Of a stretch of 17,551 nt of DNA, positions 12,506-17,551 are shown piece after piece; the first letter of the stretch is position 1, and every line of letters starts with the position of its first letter. A program made the translations under genes and the position numbers. Source of the DNA: Dehalococcoidia bacterium. GTDB lineage: Bacteria; Chloroflexota; Dehalococcoidia; UBA2979. Under the pieces are notes generated by a model. It ran no database searches. It had not been told where the DNA came from and saw nothing but the letters and a program-made list of their open reading frames with translations. The DNA lies in the NCBI GenBank assembly GCA_009692685.1, contig SHYS01000020.1, forward strand, positions 1-17,551. The letters run 5' to 3'.

Positions 12506-14518
12506 GTGAACGTCGTCGCGACGGTCGGTGCCTCTGCGCTGCTGACGGCGCTGGGGGCGTCCCTCTTTGCCGCTGGCGCCTCGATCGTCGGGCACCGCCT
12601 CGGCCATCGCGCGCTCATGCTCGCTGGGCGGCGCGCCATCCTCGCGGTGGCGCTGCTGACGACGACCGCGACGGTCACGCTGGGGTACGCGCTGCTCACC
12701 AACGACTTCTCGATCGCGCACGTAGCCTCGGTGTCGTCCTCGGAGATGCAGACGGCGATGAAGTGGGCGTCGCTCTACAGCGGACAGCCGGGCTCCCTGC
12801 TGTTCTGGACGTGGTCGATGTCGCTGTTCATGGCGGCCTTCGTCCTCATCACGGTGCCGCGGATCCCGTGGGGGGCGCCGCATGCCGTGGCGACCCTCGG
12901 TGTCGTGATCGCGACGTTCCTGTTCGCCCTCGTCTTCTTCGCTTCGCCCTTCCGAGTCAGCCCGGTGACGCCGGCCGACGGACAGGGGCTCAACCCCCTG
13001 CTCGTCGACCCGGGAATGCTGGTACACCCGCCGTTCCTGCTCTCCGGCCTCGTCTCCACGGTCATCCCGTTCACCCTCGGAGCCGGCGCACTGCTCTCCG
13101 GGCGACTGGACGGCGCGTGGGTACGGCACGCTCGAGGGTGGGCGCTGACCTCGTTCCTGGTGCTGAGCATCGGGAACTTCCTCGGCGGGTGGTGGGCGTA
13201 CACGGTGCTGGGGTGGGGCGGGTACTGGGGCTGGGACCCGGTGGAGAACTCCGCGATCCTACCGCTGCTGCCGATCATCGCGTTCCTGCACGCCCTGATC
13301 GTCCAGGAACGTCGAGGCATGCTGAAGACGTGGAACGTCGTCCTCGTGCTGGCGGCGTTCTGCCTCGCGGTCTTCGGCACGTTCAACGTGCGCTCCGGGC
13401 TGGTGGCCTCGGTCCACTCGTTCGCACAATCCGAGGTCGGCCCGTATTTCCTCGTGCTGCTCGGCGCGACGATCGGTGCGAGCCTGATGTTGATCGTGTG
13501 GCGGCTGCCGAGGCTCCACGCGGTGAGCGAGATCGACTCGCTCGCTTCGCGTGAGACCGGGCTGATCCTCAACTCCTACCTGATGATCGCGATGGCCCTC
13601 GTGATCCTCGGCGGGACGCTGTTCCCGGTGTTCTCGGAACTCGTCCGTGACGCGCGCATCACGGTCGGCCCGCCGTTCTTCAACGAGGTGATGGGCCCGC
13701 TGCTGATCGCGATGCTGGCGCTGATCACCTTCGGCACTCTGCTCCCGTGGCGCCGAGGCGCTCCGGGGATGCTCCGGCGCTGTGCGCTCGTGCCGCTCGC
13801 TGCGACCGCGGTCGTGGCAGCCGCACTGTTCGCCCTCGGGATGCGCGACCCGCGTGCCCTCGCCACCACGAGCGCGGCGGTCGCCGTCGCCCTCGTCACG
13901 CTGCGCGAGTTCGTGGCCGGTGCGCGCGCCCTCGGTCGGGCGCGGGGCACGTCGCCCGTGCGCGCCGCGCCCTCGCTGTTCGGGCGGGACTCGAGGCGGT
14001 ACGGGGGGTACCTCGTCCACATCGGCGTCGCCGTGATGGCGGTCGCCGTGGTGGGGTCGACGATCTACCGGGAGCAGGCACGCGCCGTCCTGGCGCCCGG
14101 GGAGTCGTTCGAGGCGCGCGGGTACACCTTCACCTACGAACGGCTGACCTCCAGCGAGCCTCGGGTCAACGGTATCGAACTCGAGGTGTACGCGGACGTC
14201 CGCGTGACCAAGGACGGGCGCGAAGTCGCGCTGATGCGGCCGGGACGGCGGTTCTTCTCGAACTTCCCGGAGCAGCCGACGGGCATCGTGGCCCTCGATG
14301 AGAGCCTGACGCGCGACCTCTACCTGTTCGTGCAGGGATGGAACCAGAACGGGGTCGCCGAGGTCCATGCCTTCGTGAACCCGCTGATCATGTGGCTGTG
14401 GATCGGTGGCGGCATCTACACCGCCGGGGGACTGCTCGCCTACGGCCCGTCGAGGGCACGCCAGCGGGCAACGGCGCCTGCTCTCTCGACCACGACTGAG
14501 GCAGGCGGAGCGGTATGA
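12506..14518 (+). CDS. ccmF: Cytochrome c haem lyase subunit CcmF
   Basis: This 670-residue polytopic membrane protein has the length and topology of CcmF. CcmF forms the synthetase that joins haem from holo-CcmE to apocytochrome c. The tryptophan-rich WWD haem-handling region is at about 229-250 (WWAYTVLGWGGYWGWDPVEN). Candidate haem-ligand histidines are H174 (DPGMLVHPPF), H304 (RSGLVASVHSFAQS), H262 (FLHALIVQERR) and H505 (GGYLVHIGVAV). A large periplasmic domain near the C-terminus (about 525-630) precedes a final helix. It starts with GTG 12506, 1 base after the ccmE stop, and ends in an ATGA overlap with ccmH. Confidence 0.95.
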   Translation: MNVVATVGASALLTALGASLFAAGASIVGHRLGHRALMLAGRRAILAVALLTTTATVTLGYALLTNDFSIAHVASVSSSEMQTAMKWASLYSGQPGSLLFWTWSMSLFMAAFVLITVPRIPWGAPHAVATLGVVIATFLFALVFFASPFRVSPVTPADGQGLNPLLVDPGMLVHPPFLLSGLVSTVIPFTLGAGALLSGRLDGAWVRHARGWALTSFLVLSIGNFLGGWWAYTVLGWGGYWGWDPVENSAILPLLPIIAFLHALIVQERRGMLKTWNVVLVLAAFCLAVFGTFNVRSGLVASVHSFAQSEVGPYFLVLLGATIGASLMLIVWRLPRLHAVSEIDSLASRETGLILNSYLMIAMALVILGGTLFPVFSELVRDARITVGPPFFNEVMGPLLIAMLALITFGTLLPWRRGAPGMLRRCALVPLAATAVVAAALFALGMRDPRALATTSAAVAVALVTLREFVAGARALGRARGTSPVRAAPSLFGRDSRRYGGYLVHIGVAVMAVAVVGSTIYREQARAVLAPGESFEARGYTFTYERLTSSEPRVNGIELEVYADVRVTKDGREVALMRPGRRFFSNFPEQPTGIVALDESLTRDLYLFVQGWNQNGVAEVHAFVNPLIMWLWIGGGIYTAGGLLAYGPSRARQRATAPALSTTTEAGGAV

Positions 14519-15030
14519 GGCGTCACTTCGCCCTGCTGCTGGCAGTCGCGGTCCTCGCGGGCGCGATGCTCGAGGCGTCACCGACCGCGGCGCAAGTGCC
14601 GCCGACCGTCGAGCCGCGCCTAGAAGCGCAGGCGCAGGCGATCGAGCGCCAACTGCTCTGCCCGATCTGCACGAACGAGCGCCTCGATGTGTGTGCGACG
14701 GCGATCTGTGCGGACATGAAGCGGATCATCCGTGAACGGCTGGTCGCGGGGTCGAGCACGGACGACATCATCCTGTACTTCGAGCAGCGCTATGGCGCCC
14801 GCATCCGCGCCGACCTCCCGCGCGAGGGGTTCAACCTCGTGCTGTTCGGGTGGGTTGGCGTGTCCCTGCTGCTCGTCGGCGTCGCGGGCGGGTGGTTCCT
14901 GCTGAACGCACGCCGTCCGAAGTCGCTCGTATTGCCCGCGACACCCTCGGGCACCGAGGGCGCCGACGACGCCTGGCTCGATGCGCAGATCGCAGATGCC
15001 GAGGACAGATCTCCGGAGGCGTGCCCGTGA
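14515..15030 (+). CDS. ccmH: CcmH-family thiol oxidoreductase with four cysteines
   Basis: The 171-residue protein has a signal peptide (about 1-26, ending TAAQ), a three-helix CcmH domain, a membrane helix (about 107-126) and a short cytoplasmic tail. CcmH holds the reduced apocytochrome c for haem ligation with CcmF. The redox motif LLCPICTN (C49, C52) matches the family pattern LRCxxCQN. The region GSSTDDIILYFEQRYGARI is the usual end of the domain. Two further cysteines, C60 and C65 (LDVCATAIC), are not in the proteobacterial form. I recall similar DVC..AC stretches in Chloroflexota CcmH, but cannot check that here. It overlaps ccmF by ATGA and the next gene by GTGA. Confidence 0.9.
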   Translation: MRRHFALLLAVAVLAGAMLEASPTAAQVPPTVEPRLEAQAQAIERQLLCPICTNERLDVCATAICADMKRIIRERLVAGSSTDDIILYFEQRYGARIRADLPREGFNLVLFGWVGVSLLLVGVAGGWFLLNARRPKSLVLPATPSGTEGADDAWLDAQIADAEDRSPEACP

Positions 15031-15305
15031 TCGAATGGGCTGTCCTCGCGTTGTTCGCGATCGCTGCCAGCGGCTTCATCGTGCGGCCGCGGCGTGGCGA
15101 CGCCCTCGATGCGCACACCGACAGCGAGGCTGGCGAACTCACCGGCGAGCGCGACAACCTGCTGCTGGCGCTGCGAGAACTGGACGAAGACGCCTCCGCT
15201 GGTCGGATCAGCGCGGCTGACCGCCTCGAAGGCCGGCGCGCCCTCGGCCCCCGCCTGCGCGAGGTGACTGAGGCGTTGCGTGCGCTCGATGGGGACCTCG
15301 CGTGA
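15027..15305 (+). CDS. Short CcmI-like membrane protein
   Basis: The 92-residue protein has one N-terminal membrane helix (about 3-20) and a cytoplasmic-side helical segment. The stretch NLLLALRELDEDASAGRISAADRLEGRR resembles the linker just after the membrane helices of CcmI (pattern ALRELdfDyatGKlseeDY). The TPR domain that binds apocytochrome c in proteobacterial CcmI is absent. GTG 15027 is supported by GGAGG 7 bases upstream, and the start overlaps the ccmH stop by GTGA. Its place between ccmH and ccmA supports a cytochrome c maturation role. The assignment rests on a short motif and context, so a gene symbol is withheld. Confidence 0.7.
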   Translation: MIEWAVLALFAIAASGFIVRPRRGDALDAHTDSEAGELTGERDNLLLALRELDEDASAGRISAADRLEGRRALGPRLREVTEALRALDGDLA

Positions 15306-16324
15306 GCCGTCGCATGAGCCTCGCCGCTGTCGTGGTGGCACTGCTGGTAGGCGGATCAGCGGTGCTTGCCCCGCGAGCGATCGCGCAGCAGCTGGCGAGC
15401 GAAGGGGTCGTGCGCGGCAGCGTGACGATGGCAAGCGCTGGCGCAACCTTCGAGGGCGCCGTCGAAGTAGAACTGATCATCCTCGAGGGGTCGCAGGCGA
15501 CGGGGAGCGTGAAGGCATTCGTTGCGAGCGGCGAGTACGAGGTCAGCGTGCCGGCGAGCGCGACTCGCACCTATGTACCGCGTGTGACGTACCAGCGGGT
15601 GAACTACTTCGGTGATCCGGTGCGCTTCGCTGGCACCGAGCGTGGGGCGACACGCGATTTCACGATCCATGCGACTACGGACCAAGCCAGTGTGCTCACA
15701 CTGATCCAGACCATCGTCACGGTCGTTGGCCTCGACCGAGGCACGGGCGAGATGGGCGTGCTGCGCGAGGATGTCGTCGCCGTCACGGGCGACCGCACGT
15801 ACACCGGTGGCGCCTCGGGAGTCACGCTGCGCCTGCCGGCACCGGAGGGCGCCACGGAGGCGACCGAGGAGGAGGGCAATGCCACGTTCGCCAACGGCGT
15901 CCTGTCAGTCACGACGCCGATCCGGCCAGGCGAGGCCACCTCGATAATCACGTCCTACCTCGTGAAGTACGATCCGGCGCGCGACCGCTACCGGCTGCGC
16001 GTGACGGTGCCGATCCCCGCGCAGTCCGTGGTCGCGCGCGTGCCTCGCGAGTTCGCGCGGGGAATCCGGGCGGTCGCCCCGGCGGAGCAGGTGGGCGACC
16101 AGGTGCTGAAGGACGATGCCCGCACGGTGCTCCATGTCGTCCGTACTCCCGCGTCCATCGAGGCTGGCCAGTCGCTGCTCGTCGACATCGACGGGGTGGG
16201 CGGGGCGATCCAGTACCATCCGCTAACGGAACAACCCGGCGCATCGATCGCCGCGGTCGCCGTGACGGCCGCCATCGCGGCTGCGGGCGCGCTGATCTGG
16301 CGACGGCGAGCAGTCCCCGCGTGA
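15302..16324 (+). CDS. Unrecognised envelope protein in the ccm operon: signal peptide, two beta-rich domains, C-terminal membrane anchor
   Basis: The 340-residue protein has a signal peptide (about 1-29, AIAQQ), a beta-rich first domain (about 36-125), a second beta-rich region (about 126-300) and one C-terminal membrane helix (315-333) followed by WRRRAVPA. The bulk therefore faces outside. The first domain (GVVRGSVTMAS, VTYQRVNYFGDPVRF) has the feel of a transthyretin-like or carboxypeptidase-regulatory-like fold. A landmark GDRTYTGGASGVTLRLPAPEGA (163-184) follows. There is no cysteine and only three histidines, so it is probably not a redox or haem-ligating protein. It starts with GTG 15302 (ATG 15314 is possible) and is coupled by GTGA overlaps on both sides. 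I believe related proteins sit near ccm genes in other Chloroflexota, but no function is known to me. Confidence 0.75.
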   Translation: MSRRMSLAAVVVALLVGGSAVLAPRAIAQQLASEGVVRGSVTMASAGATFEGAVEVELIILEGSQATGSVKAFVASGEYEVSVPASATRTYVPRVTYQRVNYFGDPVRFAGTERGATRDFTIHATTDQASVLTLIQTIVTVVGLDRGTGEMGVLREDVVAVTGDRTYTGGASGVTLRLPAPEGATEATEEEGNATFANGVLSVTTPIRPGEATSIITSYLVKYDPARDRYRLRVTVPIPAQSVVARVPREFARGIRAVAPAEQVGDQVLKDDARTVLHVVRTPASIEAGQSLLVDIDGVGGAIQYHPLTEQPGASIAAVAVTAAIAAAGALIWRRRAVPA

Positions 16325-17010
16325 CTACCAACGAGGGCGCCCCGTTCGCCATCGAGACGCGCGCGCTGACGCGGCGTTACGCGGGCGTCGATGTCGTACA
16401 CGAGGTGTCGGTCCGCATCCCGGCCGGACGGAAGGTCGCGCTCATCGGTTCGAACGGCGCGGGGAAGACGACGCTGCTGTCGCTCCTCACCACCCTCGTC
16501 CACCCGACGAGCGGCGAGGCTTCGATCGCCGGTCACGACCTGCGCGGGAAGAGCGCGCTGCTGCGGCGCTCCCTCGGCATCCTCCGCCACAGTCCGATGT
16601 TGTACGAGGCGCTGACGCCGCTGGAGAACCTCGAGTTCTTCGCACGGCTGTATGACGTGTTGGACGCTCCCACGCGCATCGAAGAGTTGTTGCGCCTGCT
16701 CGGACTCTGGCGGCGTCGCCACGAGTCGACCTCGATCCTCTCGCGCGGGACGCATCAGCGGCTGGCGATCGCGCGAGCGCTCATCCACCAGCCCTCGGTG
16801 CTGCTGATCGACGAGCCAGAGACAGGGCTCGACCCGGAAGGCATCACGCTGCTGGACGAAGTGATGCTGCGCGCGCCGGGCGTGACTGTGCTCGCCGCGA
16901 CGCACCGTGTCGACCGCATCGAGGCGTGGGCGGATGGCCTCGTGCGTCTCGACCGCGGACGGGTGGCGGAAGACACCGTCAGCCCAGTCGTGAGTGAGGC
17001 GCTCGCGTGA
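16321..17010 (+). CDS. ccmA: Haem-maturation ABC transporter ATPase CcmA
   Basis: This is a 229-residue ABC ATPase. It has Walker A GSNGAGKTT (43-51), signature LSRGTHQRLAIARAL (140-154, where CcmA proteins have SRG instead of SGG), Walker B VLLIDEP (160-166) with the D-loop GLD, and the switch histidine H195 (LAATH). CcmA works with CcmB and CcmC to release holo-CcmE from the CcmC complex using ATP, rather than simply exporting haem. The SRG signature and the direct overlap with ccmB make CcmA the best call over a generic ABC ATPase. GTG 16321 overlaps the upstream stop by GTGA. Confidence 0.9.
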   Translation: MTTNEGAPFAIETRALTRRYAGVDVVHEVSVRIPAGRKVALIGSNGAGKTTLLSLLTTLVHPTSGEASIAGHDLRGKSALLRRSLGILRHSPMLYEALTPLENLEFFARLYDVLDAPTRIEELLRLLGLWRRRHESTSILSRGTHQRLAIARALIHQPSVLLIDEPETGLDPEGITLLDEVMLRAPGVTVLAATHRVDRIEAWADGLVRLDRGRVAEDTVSPVVSEALA

Positions 17011-17551
17011 GCGCCGTCTTGGCGGTACTGGGGAAGGACCTGCGGCTCGCGTGGCGGGACCGCGCCGGGTGGCTGACGGCAGCCGCGTTCGCAGCGATCT
17101 CCGTGCTCCTCTACTCCTTCGCGTTTGACCTCGCGACCACCGACGTGCGCCCGCTGCTCCCGGGCGTCCTATGGACGACGTTCCTGTTCGCGGGTGTGTT
17201 CGCCTCGGGCGCTGGATTCCAGCGGGAGGCGGAGGAGGGCACGTTCGATGCGTTGCTGCTCTCGCCAGTCAGTCCCACGGTGGTATTCATCGGCAAACTG
17301 CTCTCGAACCTGATCGCGCTCGTGGTGATCGAGTTTGCCCTGCTGATCGCCGCGACTATCCTGTTCGATGAACTGCTTCTGACCCCTGAACTGGTGGCGA
17401 TTGTGATGCTGGGGACGGCCGGATACGTCTCACTGACCACGCTACTGGGGACGCTGGGAAGCGGGCCCCGCACGCGTGCCGTCCTGCTGCCGGTGATGGC
17501 GCTCCCGCTCCTGGTGCCGATGTTGATCGCGGCGGTGCGCGCCACCGGAGA
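17007..17551 (+). CDS. ccmB: Haem-maturation ABC transporter permease CcmB (truncated by window edge)
   Basis: The frame from GTG 17007 is open to the window end (181 full codons). It overlaps the ccmA stop by GTGA. The N-terminus VLGKDLRLAWRDRAGW, then helix AAAFAAISVLLYSFAFDL, then LPGVLWTTFLFAGVFASG, EAEEGTFDALLLSPVSPTVVFIGKLLSNL and RTRAVLLPVMALPLLVPMLI follow the CcmB pattern. At least five membrane helices are visible before the cut. It is the membrane partner of CcmA. ccmC is expected next but lies outside. Confidence 0.92.
   Translation, partial: MSAVLAVLGKDLRLAWRDRAGWLTAAAFAAISVLLYSFAFDLATTDVRPLLPGVLWTTFLFAGVFASGAGFQREAEEGTFDALLLSPVSPTVVFIGKLLSNLIALVVIEFALLIAATILFDELLLTPELVAIVMLGTAGYVSLTTLLGTLGSGPRTRAVLLPVMALPLLVPMLIAAVRATG

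Noticed and set aside
1..17551. CRISPR arrays, tRNA or rRNA genes, insertion sequences, phage genes
   Set aside because: No regularly spaced direct repeats, cloverleaf-like sequences, transposase motifs or terminal repeats were seen on reading both strands.

Overview
The window is a dense, G+C-rich bacterial chromosome segment, coding on both strands, with no mobile elements, tRNA, rRNA or CRISPR. The gene content points to an aerobic bacterium that respires through a caa3-type haem-copper oxidase and matures c-type cytochromes with System I (Ccm). Short ccmI- and ccmH-like genes, a subunit II fused to cytochrome c, tandem ctaG-like genes and a lineage-type membrane protein inside the ccm operon together suggest Chloroflexota (for example an aerobic Dehalococcoidia/Tepidiformia relative). 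That placement is inference from gene style, not from a marker gene.

Layout. Positions 1-83 hold the probable last codons of a rightward gene. A divergent dihydropteroate synthase (folP, minus) follows at 101-949. Positions 1054-3343 form a rightward three-gene operon with 4-base stop/start overlaps: a DegT/StrS aminotransferase-fold protein without the PLP lysine, a ROK kinase-fold protein without its catalytic aspartate, and a small helical protein of unknown function. Glutamine-dependent NAD synthetase (nadE, minus) runs convergently at 3356-5086. Two tandem CtaG-type oxidase assembly proteins lie at 5341-7187 (plus). They face a minus-strand oxidase operon at 7267-11230, in transcription order ctaC (subunit II with cytochrome c domain), ctaD (I), ctaE (III), ctaF (IV). 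The convergent junction between ctaG2 and ctaF is filled by one near-perfect 38-bp hairpin.

From 11486 to the right edge runs a plus-strand cytochrome c maturation operon: resA/ccmG-like thioredoxin, ccmE, ccmF, ccmH, a short ccmI-like gene, an unrecognised signal-peptide plus C-terminal-anchor protein, ccmA and the start of ccmB. Most junctions overlap by 4 bases. ccmC and ccmD are not in the window and presumably follow.

How it fits together. CtaC carries a CxxCH haem c site and so is a direct client of the divergently transcribed Ccm operon. CtaG-type proteins are expected to help insert copper into the oxidase. Oxidase structure, copper assembly and haem attachment are therefore encoded within about 12 kb. 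A good promoter match lies ahead of ctaC. The most unusual items are the two consecutive apparently dead enzymes (1054-2939), the uncharacterised envelope protein in the ccm operon (15302-16324), the natural changes at both sulfonamide-contact positions of FolP, and the long hairpin at 7187-7268.
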